A DNA stretch of 64,000 nt from Albula goreensis (Eukaryota > Chordata > Actinopteri > Albuliformes > Albulidae), in assembly GCA_022829145.1 (NCBI GenBank), contig CM040763.1:24975488-25039487 (forward strand), given 5' to 3'. Positions within the stretch are counted from its first letter, which is position 1; every line of letters begins with the position of its first letter. A program made the translations under genes and the position numbers. The notes beneath the pieces are model-generated. The model saw only the letters and a list, made by a program, of their open reading frames with translations, searched no databases and was not told where the DNA came from. Below, piece by piece: positions 1-12,800 of this stretch.

Positions 1-51
1 GAGGAGTTTTCCACGGTCACACCCCACAACAAACAGGAAGCCATCAGCTGC
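1..51 (-). CDS. bmal2: bmal2 exon, start of PAS-A domain (cut by window edge)
   Basis: Read on the minus strand, an acceptor (..gaccag) is followed by a phase-0 exon encoding AADGFLFVVGCDRGKLL, the highly conserved start of the PAS-A domain of BMAL proteins. PAS-A mediates dimerisation with CLOCK/NPAS2. The exon follows the 546-625 exon, whose last codon (AGG) is complete, so the phases match. The remaining PAS-A, PAS-B and C-terminal transactivation exons lie outside the window at lower coordinates. Assignment to BMAL2 rather than BMAL1 rests on the upstream exons. Confidence 0.93.
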
Positions 52-545
52 CTGGTCAGGTCAAGTATACAGAGGAAAAAGTGCATAAAATGCAGTAAAT
101 CCCACTTAAAATCCAATTTTAACCCAAGTGCACAAAACACAGAGTGTAACTGTCAGACAACTGCAACAGAATCATCATTTTCAGATCACAGGCAGGTGGC
201 CCCCAAAACATATAAACACATGCCTGTCACTGCAGCCCGACACCACAGTTAGACTTTTTAATATCATACATGATAAAAGTTCAATCACCAGAACCTACAG
301 AGAGGAAGCCGTTTAAAGTACAGTGGGAGTAAGAATGGCCATTATCAACATGTAATATCTTTGGAAATGTCTTTGGAAAAGCACAACATAAAAGAAACCT
401 GTAGACTGCTCAACAAGTAGCAAGACAAACCATACAGGAAAGAGGTGAGAAACCTCAAATCAGCTTACAGCTGTAGCATGAAACAGAAGACTAAGCCACA
501 CCCCCACCTCGTACCACAGTGAGACAGAGAAGAGCTTAGTTTTAC

Positions 546-625
546 CCTGAGAATAAGATGCTTGAGCTCATCGTCAGGCAGGAATGAAGGCTTGTAGTTG
601 GCCTCAGCAAAGGAGCTGGTGGCGC
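546..625 (-). CDS. bmal2: bmal2 exon between bHLH and PAS-A
   Basis: An 80-bp exon with acceptor ctctcacag and donor AGG/GTAAAA. It starts with two bases that complete a Gly codon left open by the bHLH exon and encodes [20 protein letters not shown] followed by KHLILR, a block shared by all BMAL proteins just before PAS-A. Phase in (1) and phase out (0) match both neighbours. No in-frame stop is present. Confidence 0.93.
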
Positions 626-927
626 CTGTGAGAGACAGAGAGCACAACTTGTCAAAAACAAAAAAAAAAATTAGCAAAATTGCTAAAACTGTATTTTATG
701 CATTTAAGGGCAACATTCATTTCAGCTCAGCTGTGAATTTTAAATATTAAGGTAACTGATGTTATACCATGCACATTATTGTTTAGTCTGTAAACGGTCA
801 CAAATAAACAGTTTCAATCATGACTCAATGATGTTAGCTTTGTAGCCACAGTAAGATTGGGGTGACTGAGTAGACATCAGGGCCCCTTTACGCCAGTGCC
901 TTCATTCTGCTTTGGGAGCACTCCTAC

Positions 928-1085
928 CTTTGAGTGACTTGAGGTGCTGGACTGCCATGCGCAGCACGGTTAGCTTGTCCAGCTTGCGGGACATGGAGTT
1001 ACAGGAGGGGATCATTGCTGACAGTTCATCAATCAGGTTATTCATCTTGTCACGCCGCCTCTTCTCAATTTGGCTGTGCGGCTCC
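928..1085 (-). CDS. bmal2: bmal2 bHLH exon
   Basis: A 158-bp exon encoding the basic helix-loop-helix DNA-binding domain: basic region [17 protein letters not shown], then helix 1, the loop around PSCNSMSRK and helix 2 [18 protein letters not shown]. With CLOCK this domain binds CACGTG E-boxes in the nucleus. The H, E and R of the HxxxEKRRR basic region that contact the E-box are all present. The acceptor is ttcaaag and the donor AAAG/GTAGGA. The run [12 protein letters not shown] is closer to BMAL2 than to BMAL1, which has NSFIDELASLVP at this point; this comparison is from memory. Confidence 0.95.
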
Positions 1086-1364
1086 CTTTGAACACAAATA
1101 ACATTATAATACATTGCATTTTTCCTATAGCTAATGTTACCACTTTTTATATTACTAAACCTTCTACAAAAGAAATATTAACAGTAACAATAATGATGAA
1201 AATTTTTAATTTTTAATTTAAATCCTCTCTAAATAAATCATGGGAACAGCATTATTAGATGATCATGAGCAAGACATAAAGAACGGCAAAGTAAAATAAA
1301 ACCCTTCTTTTCTTTAAGCATACAAGAGTAATGAACAGAACATTTTGTTGAGGACAGGCTTCAC

Positions 1365-1406
1365 CTAAAACACTTCATTTTAGCCAGCTGCTCATCTCCT
1401 TCGGAT
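1365..1406 (-). CDS. bmal2: bmal2 small exon before bHLH
   Basis: A 42-bp exon with acceptor ttttttcttgcag and donor TTTTAG/GTGAAG. It encodes SEGDEQLAKMKCF and splits an Arg codon at each end. The KMKCFRE join into the bHLH exon resembles the KMKxFRE segment of BMAL2 proteins, which supports BMAL2 over BMAL1. Both borders are phase 2, so skipping this exon would keep the frame. Confidence 0.88.
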
Positions 1407-1518
1407 CTGCAAGAAAAAAACAAAGGGCTGATGTTTAACCTGCTTGGTTTGATGGCCTGCATAGTAAATTAAAAGAGACCTGAACATCACAACATGACTC
1501 CAATTAATGAAGAGCTAC

Positions 1519-1557
1519 CTGTCCTGCTCATCCTCCATGTCTATATCCACACCTTCC
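1519..1557 (-). CDS. bmal2: bmal2 small acidic exon
   Basis: A 39-bp exon with acceptor ctcctcatccag and donor GACAG/GTAGCT, encoding EGVDIDMEDEQD. Its first base completes the Gln codon of the 5430-5559 exon and its last two bases open the Arg codon of the next exon. Acidic stretches of this kind lie between the nuclear localisation signal and the bHLH in BMAL proteins. Because the exon is short, it is supported mainly by phase agreement on both sides. Confidence 0.8.
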
Positions 1558-1686
1558 CTGGATGAGGAGAGAACACAAAAGGAAGAGATAACGGTGTTAT
1601 TTCTCTCCCAGTCATTTGCTGAAGAGAAGGCCTTATCTTGGGCAGCCAACAGTTTCACACGCTCTGCATTCCTTGCCCACACTGCA

Positions 1687-1972
1687 GGAGGCAGGAAACG
1701 TGTCCAGAGTTTAGACCCTTATTCTAGTGCAGGAAACATGTCAAGGGTTTAGACCCTTACTCTAATGCAGGAAACATGACCAGGGTTTAGACCCTTATTG
1801 TAGTGCAGGAAATGTTTCCAGGGTTTAGACCCTTATTCTAGTGCAGGAAATATATCCAGGGTTTAGACTCTTATTTTAGTGTAAGAAATGTGTCCAGGGT
1901 TTAGACCCTTACTCTAGTGCAAGAAATGTGTCCAGGGTTTAGACCCTTGCTCTAGTGCAGGAAATGTGTGGT
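1687..1972. repeat. Minisatellite, ~44-bp unit, about 6 copies
   Basis: Repeats of a unit containing ccagggtttagaccctta and ctagtgcaggaaatgtgt, with point differences between copies. It lies in the bmal2 intron between the 1519-1557 and 5430-5559 exons, immediately upstream of the small acidic exon. The gttTAGACcc word gives a short inverted repeat (gggtttagaccc) in each unit. Confidence 0.9.
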
Positions 1973-2147
1973 GGAGAGGAGGAAAGGAGGAGATGCTATG
2001 AAAACTGGAACAGCTAATTTAATTCTCCCGTCATCAAAGTTGACGTCTGCTTTTGATAAAGTAACTTCACCTGATTCTGAGGATACCTAAGCTAATCATG
2101 ATTTTTGAGTATTGGGACGCACCCACATCTCTCTCTCTCTGACTGCA

Positions 2148-2300
2148 TGTTATTGGGCTGTAGCAGAGAGGGCCACAATGCCACTGTATGTGATTGGACT
2201 GTAGCAGAGAGGGCCACACTGCCACTGCATGTGATTGGGCTGTAACAAAGAGGGCCACACTGCCACTGCATGTGATTGGCCTATAGCTAAGAGGACACTG
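2148..2300. repeat. Minisatellite, ~49-bp unit, about 3 copies
   Basis: Direct repeats of the pattern gtgattggrctgtagcagag followed by agggccacactgccactgca, the last copy degenerate. It is intronic in bmal2. Between it and the preceding array lies plain AT-rich sequence. Confidence 0.85.
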
Positions 2301-2819
2301 CACCTGTGTCACTGCTCACTGGAGGGATGCAGCTATGTGCCCATAGAGTTCCAGCTAGCATCCTGGCAGACTGCCCCATTCTCCAGGAACCACCTGGAAG
2401 TGAGGGTGACTGAATAGAGGGTGAGTAAGAGGATGAGAGTTTTAGCATGTAAGAGCTGAAGCACATTATCCAAAGCCATTCTTTGGCTCATCCTAAACTG
2501 AGCACTGTGTAGATTTAACATAAATTTTTGTAACACAACATTTCAGCCAGCCAGCATCCTAGCCAGCAAACCAAATGGACCTACCATCAGTCATCTTGTT
2601 AATTAATTGAAGACTTAGCCCAAAAATCCTCAACTAACAAACTAAGTCCTGTATGAGCATACAGCACAAAAACATTCAAGTGTATGTATTTTAAAATTGT
2701 TCCAAAAAAGATCTATGCTTAAAAGCAACCCTGGTTAAAATCTTAATCATGACCTTATAAAGATCCTTAGCTTGAATCCTGCCTAAAAGATATCTACTGG
2801 TAGAGGCGGTGGTGGTGCT

Positions 2820-4210
2820 GCTGCTGTGCACAGTTCTAAGCTCTGTGCTACCTTTAAACCTGACTTTACCTTCAGTTCATTTGAACTGCTAGGAATTAGC
2901 TTTGCACATCAAGACAAAACAGCAATTAATCGGTTTACCCTTGTAATAGTTTATAGACCACCAGGGCCTTATTCCCTTTTCTTATCAAAATTCACAGACT
3001 TTTTGTCCAGCTTCATTGTTAGTACTGATTATAGTGCTTTTCCGGATTTTAATATTCATCTGGACAAAGAATGCATCCCTTTCAGTGCAGCCTTTCTGAA
3101 TATTGTTGAATCAATTGGGGTATCTCAATTTTATCTCAATTTGTAGACCAGCCAACACATTGTTGCAACCACATCTTGCATCTTGTTCTGACATATGGCA
3201 TTGAAATCAGCCATGTTGGAACTAGGACTCACAATCTTAGAAAACTGAAAGAAAGAAGCTTGAAAGAAAATGGCGTACAACTAAATTACACATCTTTTTT
3301 CTCGCATGAAAAGACCTCATCCTCAGCTAGAAGTGTGCCCTCTCAGCTGCTATTATTAATAAGCCTCATATTTTTCTGTACTTATAGAGGAAAATACAGG
3401 AAATCCCAGATACCTATTTGACACTGTTGCCAGACTACCTAAAAGCAGTGCATCAGTTGCTGTCTCTTAGGCCAGTCCAATGCTTAGATTCCTTCACACC
3501 CATTGGTTTCAAAGAATTCTTATGCAGAAAAGTTAGTCCATGCCCTTGTCACATCTAGACTGGATTACTGTAATGCCCTCTTGTCAGGATGTGCAAATGC
3601 CTCCCTAAAGCCCCTCCAGCTGGTTCAAAATGCTGCTTCCCAAATCCTAACAAAAACAAAACACTTTCAGCACCAGTTCTAGCTTCTCTTCACTGGCTAC
3701 CCATCAAATTTTGCATCAACTTCAAAACACTAGTTCTTACATAGGCTTTGAGTGGGCTCGGCCCTCCCTACCTTAAGGACCTTCTCCACCCTTATACTCC
3801 TCAGCGATCACTTCGCTCCCAAAATGAAGGATTTTTCATTGTTCAGAGAGTGGGTAAAAGTACCATAGGTGCCAGAGCCTTTTCAAATCAAGCCCCTCTC
3901 CGATGGAACAACTTTATCCTTATGGAACTTCAGGGAGCAGACTCTCTGTCTACCTTTAAGACTAAGCTCAAACATACCCTGTGAAGTAAATCCTTTAGTT
4001 GAGGGACATGGCCTGGTGTTAGCATGGATCAGTCTCTGATGGACTGAGTGGTAATTGCTGTCACTACATAATGTAATAGAGACTCTGTGTTAAGCTGCTC
4101 TGCCATGGTCTGGTTTCTTCCTGTTTGTTAGGAAGTTGCCATGGATCAATTGTAAAGCTGCTTTGTGACAACCTGTTGTAAAATTGAAATTGTATTAATT
4201 GAATTGAAAG
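2820..4210 (+). mobile_element. L2-type LINE fragment, internally deleted
   Basis: The first part (2826-3146) encodes an L2 apurinic endonuclease segment with LVIVYRPPGPYS and a degraded NIHLD. The middle of the element, including the reverse-transcriptase core, is missing. From about 3520 the typical L2 C-terminus resumes (LDYCNALLSG, LASLHWLP, ALSGLGPPYLKDLL, STFKTKLK), ending in the usual aagctgctttgtgacaac and a run of attgaattga at about 4208. Several stops and frameshifts show it is dead. It lies in a bmal2 intron, opposite to the gene. Confidence 0.85.
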
Positions 4211-5429
4211 ATAACTGTTTAGGTCTTTAAAGATCGTGTTAAGACCCCTTATATTCGTATTGCAGACCTTCTATAAATATTCTTGAAGGGGTCCAGATAA
4301 AATCCATTTCAAATCGTGTAAAAATCTTGGCAAATCCTGACAGGACGTCACATTATTATTATTAACTTCATAACATAAATATGCAGGTAATAAAACATGG
4401 GCTGCAGACCTGATGATCCTGACTGCTTGTGGTTGAGTCACACAAAGAATGACATAAAGGGGCCAACAGAGGTGTCAGTCAAATCCCGTCTCAGTCCACG
4501 CCCAGACTCCAGGCAATGGCCACACCCACACAACCCTGTTAAATGCGCTGGCCAGATTAATTCAAGCTTACTTTTATTGCAGTTTTTGACTTTGCAGTAA
4601 ATGACAAAATTAAACTGAGACAGCCTTCTCTTTAAATTGTATTTTGTGATATCTTCAATGCATGTATTGCCTACAAATTGTATTTCATTTTGAACTTGCA
4701 TTCCTTAATGCGTTTAATGTATGAATAATTTTGAAATTAATTAAATGTATCTGCTATTAAATGACTGTTAGGGAGAAGTTTTGGATTCATTGCTCGTGTT
4801 TCTGACAGGGACGGCAAAAGCAAAACAGACTTTGAATTGAAACAGTGAAATCACTGGAATAATCTGCAATCACTGCATAATCATTCCAGTATTCACCATA
4901 AAAACCGGCAGCAAATGTATGAAGATTGTATTAAATTACAACTGATGGTGTTCATTAAAAATGAAGAATGAAAAGAGGGCTAGGCTCATTGGCCATCACC
5001 CACTCTTTACTAAAGTGAATGATCCCCATAGCCACAGAGATCTTTTAGTAGACTCATATGAATAAAATTTTGTGTCCACACCCGGATATAAGATTTCATG
5101 GGATGGAGCACAGAACGCTCAAAATGTATGACACACAGTCAACACCCCTCTATTGCAGGACTATATTGTGGTGATGGGAATGGTTTTGTGGTCAGAAGAG
5201 AATAGCACTATGTGTGCATTATGAACAGCATTACGTATGTAAATAAATGCCCATTTAGGAGTGTGACTTTGGAGAATATTCTTTGAAGACATGAAATCTG
5301 AGATGAAAGAAAAAAGGACTGAGCAAAATAGCACAAACAAGATAATGTTTTTCATTAGGATAACCTGGGACATAAATTCACCTTTCAGGTGGATACACAC
5401 ACATTGTGGGTACACAGCTCTGTACTCAC
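4211..5429. other. bmal2 intron, no recognised content
   Basis: AT-rich unique-looking intron sequence. I see no exon-like open frame with splice sites, no RNA gene and no clear repeat on either strand. The ORFs on the plus strand at 5291-5633 only shadow the bmal2 exon. Confidence 0.5.
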
Positions 5430-5559
5430 TGGTTATCTGCACTTCCCTTTCGCTTCCTTGGAAGCTCAGTAGAGGATGCAGGGGGGGCACTGGAGGAGGG
5501 GGTCATCAGGCCGGAGACAGAGACAGAGAGACCTGAGCCATCGTCAGCGGGAACCTCCC
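5430..5559 (-). CDS. bmal2: bmal2 N-terminal exon with nuclear localisation signal
   Basis: A 130-bp exon with acceptor ccatttcag and donor AACCA/GTGAGT. It encodes a Ser/Pro-rich stretch (LMTPSSSAPPASSTEL) and then PRKRKGSADNQ. The RKRKGS motif is the bipartite-type nuclear localisation signal found at this place in BMAL1 and BMAL2. It enters in phase 1 and leaves in phase 2, matching the first exon at 31710 and the 1519-1557 exon. The intron upstream of it is about 26 kb. Confidence 0.88.
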
Positions 5560-7483
5560 CTGAAATGGACAGTAGTCAGTCCCTGTCACATGTACTTATT
5601 CATGGTTTGCAGTTTGCACTTCCTTCTTTATAATTTGTAAGCAAGGTAAGAAGAAATAAACTTGGGAGGAGAATTTTAAAATCCACCTTAAAGAAATCCC
5701 ACTTTCACTTAGTTACTGTAGCTGTCAGTCACCTGCATCCATGAATTAAGTTACATTAAAAATTATTCAGCACAATAACATATGGTATTTTAGCATCAAC
5801 ATATAAAATGAGTGTCCACTGCATCTATTGCTGTTGTAGCTTGTGGGATTCTGGAAATAAATCCTGTTTCTTTTGACATGTCCTTCAAGGTGTAATGTTT
5901 TGAATAAACTAGGTATCTAGCTAATATTAGCAGCTGCAGTCGTTAAAGCATAAAACTAACGGCCTAAAACTACATTAAACTAAATTACAACTAAACTAAA
6001 ACTAAACTGAAATTGAAATTAAAATACAAAACTAAATTTTAAAAAAAATCTGAACTATAATCACCTTGGTGTGTACATAAATAGAGTTTCCATACATTTG
6101 ATAAATCTCAGTTTGATCATAACAATTACATATATTTTGACAAGTTGATAGAAAAAACAAGTAAAGTTAAAACTAATAATTTTGGGTTCACACTGAAAAT
6201 GGTTTTAGTTTAGACAAACATTAACATGTAAAATTTTGTGAAGCATTGTTTCACAATTTTATGGCTTCATATCTATCAGGAATACAGAGGAAAGACTTGT
6301 CCATACCATGTGACTTGTTGTATATAGTTTGTCAATTGTTAGTACATTGCTGTGTTTCAGGTTACGGCTAATAACTGATTGCATTGTGTATTACTGTGTG
6401 CTCTGATAACTGTACATTACTGCATGTATGTGTGGTAAGTGTGCAGTCAGTCATACTTGGCGGCACTGTTGTGAGCTGCTGGCAGTGTTGTGGGTCCTGA
6501 CCAGTTATGTGTCGGTGGTGTGGCTGTAGCCTAGCAACTTGGCTGCCCCCCGTCACTCACAGCTGGCTTTCCTCATAAAATAGCCACCAGGCCCACTCAC
6601 TGATCCTACCAAGATGGCTGCCTAACATGACAGGCTTTATTGGCTTCACCTGGTGGCGCACCAGCTGTACTGCAGGCAACCGCCCGCTTTAATGCAGCTA
6701 ATACAGTAGTGTTCATTGTGTTTTTGTGTATTTAGTTAATATGTTGTTCTCCCATTGGAAAACCACACACACCCTTACCCAAACCCTGAATCCCCCACTC
6801 CAAGTTCCCCACACCTGTGTGTGCCCCATCCCAATAAAGCTCCAGTTCATGGAAACCTGTGTTTTTGTTGACACCCCCATGGCGATCACCCTACAGTTCA
6901 ACCACACCTTAGGGATCTGAAGGAGCACGCACAGTTTGCAGTAGGCACCCTGCCCTTCACTTGAACATTATATCTCAGTTTCTGTTAATTTAAGGAAAAC
7001 GTGTCTAAAAAAATGCAGTTTTTGAAAGAGCATTTAAATTGTATGTAATCTTTCACCACCAACAAGGAATGTTTTGTACTTGGATGTAATATAAATGTTA
7101 TATGTACACAGCGTTCTCCTGAGTAATTGCACCAAACAATTGCTTTAATTAAAATTTTATTTGTAGTTAACGTTTTAGTTCAGACATCTGTTCAGAGCAC
7201 ATGCTCAAACCGACTGAGAGCAGGGAATCATGAGGAGATAATCCTTCAAATGACTTACCACTGGAGGTTTACAGTGTCATACTGATATGAACTGTATACA
7301 TTTTAGCTTGTTTGCAATAAAGAATCTGTACCTAAAAAGCATGAACACTAGAGTGTGGCATATAGTTTCGCGCAGATAGATTGGTTATAAATTAAATGAT
7401 TGATAAAATCACTATGCATCCGAGTTAGTTACATCCTTTTACAAGCTGTATCTGGCTGAATATGGGCATAGTTAAAAGATCAT
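5560..7483. other. bmal2 intron 1, 3' part
   Basis: AT-rich intron. At 5945-6045 there is a degenerate run of actaaa/attaaa words, probably an expanded simple repeat. No conserved coding signal is visible. Confidence 0.5.
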
Positions 7484-9029
7484 GGGCCCTATTTTCGCAA
7501 GCAGGCACAACGTGCTACGATGGATTTAAAAAGCGCCGTGACCACTACGAAATGTGCAAAGTTATTTTCAGGAACATGCCAGCAATGCAACAGGCAAAAT
7601 GCGAAAGCACAAAGCCACTTTTGCCTCTGACAAAATAAATGGCTGTAAAAAGCGCAATGTCTGGGACTGTTCTATGAAAACAAATGGGAGATCCATGCAA
7701 ATTATGGGTCGCAATGGCTTAATTGCTATTTCCGTCCAAAGTGAAACCTTTGCACTTAAGAAGGCTCAAAAGCAGGTCTATTCGGAGCACAAAACTTGAA
7801 GGCAGCCAAATAAATTGCAGTACGTTGACTCGGCCAGCATGTGTCAGCATGACTTCAGAGATATTACCAAAAGGCAATAATGGTCAAAATTTCATAATTA
7901 CACAAATAATTAAATTCTAAAACAAATTTCAACATAAATTTGTCTGGAATTTCATGAATTGTTATAGTTTCAGACTTAGTAATGAACATATTTCAAGCAA
8001 ACAACAGACTTCCCCTCAGCAAAGAAAATACCAATTTATCCAAATTAACTAATACCTCTCCAACAAGAACAGCCCCACGATCTACATTAACAGAACCCAG
8101 GAAACCAGGAAAAAATGAGACCCATGCTCTTTAGATTTATGTTCTTTTAATGCTTGTAACATGATGGATGCAGACTAATAAGCTTAGCAAAATTTAACAT
8201 TTTGCTGTTGATCCCAATAGTATGGAATACATAATTGCAAGGGGAAGGTGGTGCTACCACCAACATGTTTTCAAACAGAAGAACTCCTTCCTTAATATGA
8301 CTGAGGAGGAGTGCTGCGACATCTCACATTCGATATGTGATGGCCCACATCCGCAGGGTAATACGTCCCGACCTGCAGAGGGTTCGATCTGGGTCACACT
8401 CCCTCCCTATTGCCGTCAAGATAATAACAGCCCTGGCCTTCTTCACCTCTGAGATTTTCCAATATCCACTTGGCCACTTCGCTGGGATATCCCAGTTAGC
8501 AATAAGTTCAACATTACATGCAGTTAGCTCCTGCCTTGTCAACAAAGCATATCAGTTTATTGTTTTTCCATCACCTGACACAATGGACTCAACTAAGCAG
8601 TGGTTTTTGTACACCTTCGGATTCCCTGGAGTCCTTGGTACTACAGATTGCATGCATATTTTGTTGCGCATGCACAAACCATGGTCACATCTATGTGAAC
8701 CATAGACTGTGATGCAAAAGAACCAGTACTTCCATCTCCTCTGGTGTGACACGCACATTCCTCTGCCTTGGATATTCCATGTTCTCTTTGCAAGTGCACG
8801 AGATTTTATTGTATGAATGTATTGTACTGTACTCCACCCATTGTTGATTATGCCATGTGATGGACCTTCTATTGCGAGTAGCGCCATAGAATGGACCTGC
8901 CCAATTTCATTTAGTGAGTTCAACTCTAGTCCTCGAAAATATCTTTGCGCCTCTGCCCCTCCCATCGAATGTTGCAAGAATTGGGCAATGCCTGATTTCT
9001 GACTTTTGATATATGCCGTTCAAATGCCC
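7484..9029 (+). mobile_element. Harbinger DNA transposon, internally deleted, transposase remnant
   Basis: The left end GGGCCCTATTTTCG at 7484 matches the terminal repeat of the copy at 14731-16054, and both termini are flanked by CAT (possible 3-bp target duplication, usual for Harbinger). Frame 8337-8705 encodes a HARBI1-like transposase stretch (ISQLAISSTLHAVSSC, FPGVLGTTDCMHILLR) carrying the first catalytic Asp in TTDC. At about 8708 this runs into the N-terminus of the element's Myb/SANT-like protein on the opposite strand (MEYPRQRNVRVTPEEMEVLV on minus, 8708-8781). An internal deletion has therefore fused the two genes tail to head. The rest of the DDE domain is lost. Confidence 0.8.
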
Positions 9030-9829
9030 CATATGTTCCAAATTTTAAAATGCTCTTAAATTAGGATGTATCAGCAGTTTTTAATAATGCAATGATAATG
9101 GCAGTTATTCCCACTTTGGTATACTTTCCACAAGACAGGCACGAAAATTCTGCGTTCCTATAATATGTTTCCCATCACCCCGTATTTCCTCCTTCCTCTC
9201 TGTACCAGATATTTACCACATAACAGATATTTGCCCATTTTTCTCTCTCTCTCTGAAGCTGATACTCACTCCTTCCTATTTTGGGGCCAGTTTTCACCCC
9301 CATGTAGTTATTCTGACATGACTGTAGTCACAGTCTACTACTGCCAAATGGAATTGCTTCTTCAGTGTAGTGATATCAACCCCCTGTTTCCTATGTGTGC
9401 CTGGGATAGTTTTGTATTTAGATAGTTCAGGGCTGTCAGGCTGAAAGGACAGCAGTTAAAGACCTCTGTGGGGTAGTTCTGATCTCCTGAGGCTCTATTT
9501 TAAATGCTGCTCTAGTGACCCACTGCCCTTAATAACACTGAACGCATCAGCCTCTGGGTTTGTAATCCACAGTTTTGGAAAGTGTAGAGAATGATTCCCA
9601 ATGTGTCATGTCACATCCGTAAGACGGAGTACGGAGTATGACACTGCTCTGGCTGTTTCCCAAATCACACCGCAGTGGGCCTACTTTCTAGGCCCTAATT
9701 GGCAAGTGTCGTTTGATACTACTACCAAGAAACCAAAAGTTGTTGTTTGCTGCTGCAACAACAAATCAAAACCCCATTGCCTTCTTTTCATTGTGGGCTC
9801 AAACTAAGAAGCCCGTGGGTGTACGTGCT
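9030..9829. other. Intronic sequence before the second L2, nothing firm
   Basis: No coding or RNA signal is supported. The last part (about 9600 onward) may be the 5' untranslated region of the following L2 element, but I cannot fix a boundary. Confidence 0.4.
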
Positions 9830-12800
9830 GCTGCCCAGCCTGCTAGCATAACAAGTTAACTAGCCGGTTAGTCAGCTATGTTATTAGCTTTTCTGCCTTC
9901 CACTGCCCGCTGCTGGCTGTGTCCTGTTTCCTCAGCTACACAACAGCAGGAGGAGATGCCGCCACTCACCCACTCGTCCTGTACAAACTGCCATCACCTG
10001 CAGGAAGAGATTGAAGAGCTGAACGCTGGATCTCTGCGCTGCACCAGATCCAGAGGGATGAGACCCTGATAGACTCCATGCTCGCCATGAACATAAAGGC
10101 CCCGATAGGTGGTGCACTGGATGAGTTTGTCTCCTTGATCCAAGAATCCTCAGACCCCCAAGGTCCTCCTCACACTTCTCTGGAGAAAAACACCACACAC
10201 CTTCTATATGGTACATCCCCTGCTGCTGCCAGCTCAACCCCTTCGCAGACCCAGATATGGTCCCTTGTTCATGGTAACAAACAAACTGGCAGTTGCTCCT
10301 CTTCAAAGCTCCTTCCACACCACATTGCCTTAAAAAACAGATTCGACATCTTGGATGTCGAGGAATTCCCACCGCTTGAGAGTAAGGCTGACGGTCTGCC
10401 TCGCCCTGTGCCCCCCAGTCTCAGATGGACACTGTGGCACCGTGTTGCTGCGTGCTCCCCTCCTCTTGGAAGCTGCTGTCTGGGGCTGGCGTCCAGGGAA
10501 TGTCGTCCACTCTGCATCCCACTGGCTCTCCCCCTGTGCCCAGAGTGGGCTCCAGCCATCCTCAGTGCCCCACCAATGCAAACCCTGTCGACAATACCCT
10601 CAGCGATGATCATCGGGTACTACATTATTTGGCACAGAAGGTCAAGATCAGCTCTGACTTTCTGCTTCCCTGGTGCTAAGGTATGTGACATTATACTTGT
10701 GTTACCTGACTTATTGGATCATCATCCATTTGTTACAAAATTATAGTACATGTCAGGACAAATGACATGCCACAGTGGGAATCATAAACGCTGAAGCATA
10801 ATTTTACCAGTCTCTTCTATCTACTGGCAGACTGTGGTATAACTGCAAATAATTTCTCCATCCCATTAAATGGTCCATCTCTTGCACTAAGAAAGACTAA
10901 ATGGAAAAAAATGGATATGGCACTTCTTAATGTTCAGCCACTAAGCAATAACACTTTTATTATTAATGAACTAACTTCTGGACATAAACTTGATTGCTTG
11001 TTTTTAACAGAATCTTGGTTAAATAGTGATTGACCCACTGTTCTTATTGAGGCATCTCCTCCATGCTACAGTTTTGAGTATTCTACAAGGAATGAGAAAA
11101 AAGGCGGTGGGACTGCCTCTATATTTGCTGAGGCCCTGAATTGTAGAAATATATTTGCTCCTTTGAACACCATGTTATACGGTTAAAATCCCAACCCCCT
11201 GTGCTTGTTATATCAGTATATAGACCCCCCAAACAGTGTCCTATCTTTTCAGATGAGTTCTCTGAAATGCTGTCTGTTGTTCGTACCAATTACAACAAAA
11301 TCATGGTCTTAAACGATTTTTATCTACATGTGGATTACGTGCCTGACTCAAAAGCTGCTGGGTTCCTTCATGTGTTGAGCTCTATGGACTTGATTCAACA
11401 TGTTAATGGGCAGACTCACAACCGCGGTCATACATTGGATCTAATTATTACTCATGGTCTAAGGATTGATGTATCCCCTGTAACTGAAATGGCTGAACTG
11501 AATCTCAGATCAATGCTGTATTTTTTTCTCTGCATTACTACCATCATCTAGCTTTGTTACTGAGCAGTTCGTTAAGAAACGTTACCTGGGGCCTCTGAGT
11601 GGCTCGTGGGATAAATGCTGAGGTAGGGGGTTCGATTCCCACCATCGCCATTCCCGGCCATAGCCAGAGGTCCCACTGGCGAGGCAACAATTATTGGCCA
11701 GCCTCGCTGGGGTTCGATACAGGGTAGGTCGGCTAAAAATACTCCTGTCGGCCTCACCGTGGTAGCGTTCTCCTAGTCAAGCTGGGGCGCCTGTGGCGGC
11801 ACGAACCGAATGTACACTGACTACGTCTTCCTCAGACGTCATAGGCAGTGTGTGGTTGGTGGAGCAACCGCAACATGAAAAGAAGCTTGAGTTTCGTCAC
11901 GTGAATCGGAGGAGTCACATGGAGGAGTTATACTCCCACAGCTGTCGGGGCGGGTGCTGCAGTGAGGTCTACAAGTTCGGTTGAACATTCCAGTGGGGGA
12001 AAAAAAAAAGAAACATTACCTTACCTCTGAAGTTGCGGAAACTTTCATACATCATAGTAATAACATACCCCCTCAGATCCCTACCTCCTCAATTTAGTCA
12101 ACAATTGTATCAATAAACTGAAGATTACAATTGACGTTGTAGCACCAGCCAAACTTAAGAAGATTAAATCTAAACAGAAACCTCCTTGGAGAACAGGGGA
12201 TATTATTAACTAAAAGAAAGACTGCAGGAAAGCCGAGCATAAATGGAGAAAAACTAAGCTGCAAGTCCACTATGACATTTCTAAAAACTGATCTCTAAAA
12301 ATCATAATAATCCCAGAACTTTTCTCAACTATCAATAGCCTTGTAAATCGAGCTCCAAAAAGCCACACTCTCATCTTTTCACTATTAAAATGTGAAGAGT
12401 TTGCTGCATTTTTCAGAGGTAAGATAATAAAAATCAGGTTGGACCTAAATCATGCAATCCTAAATGTGTGTGACCCCTTGTCTTTAGACATTACTCCTCT
12501 GCCCAAGACGAATATGAATGATTTTGATGTTATTGATAAAGAAATGCTCAGGAAAGAAGTACTACTAGCCATCCACCTGCTTACTTGACCCTATCCCTCC
12601 CACCTTTTTTAAGACTGTTTAATTGTCTATGGATGAAGTGCTAGTGCTTGTAAACTACTCCCTGCTGACTGGTACTTTCCCCTCAGCATTGAAAATTGCT
12701 GAAACCCCTCCTTAAGAAAAATAATCTGGACCCCTCAGCACTAAACAATTACAGGCCAATTTCAAACCTCCCTTTCTTAAGTAAAATACTTGAGAAATTA

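Noticed and set aside
11588..11670. Functional tRNA gene
   Set aside because: Only the A and B boxes are kept; there is no clean cloverleaf, and the target duplications and A-tail show it is a SINE.
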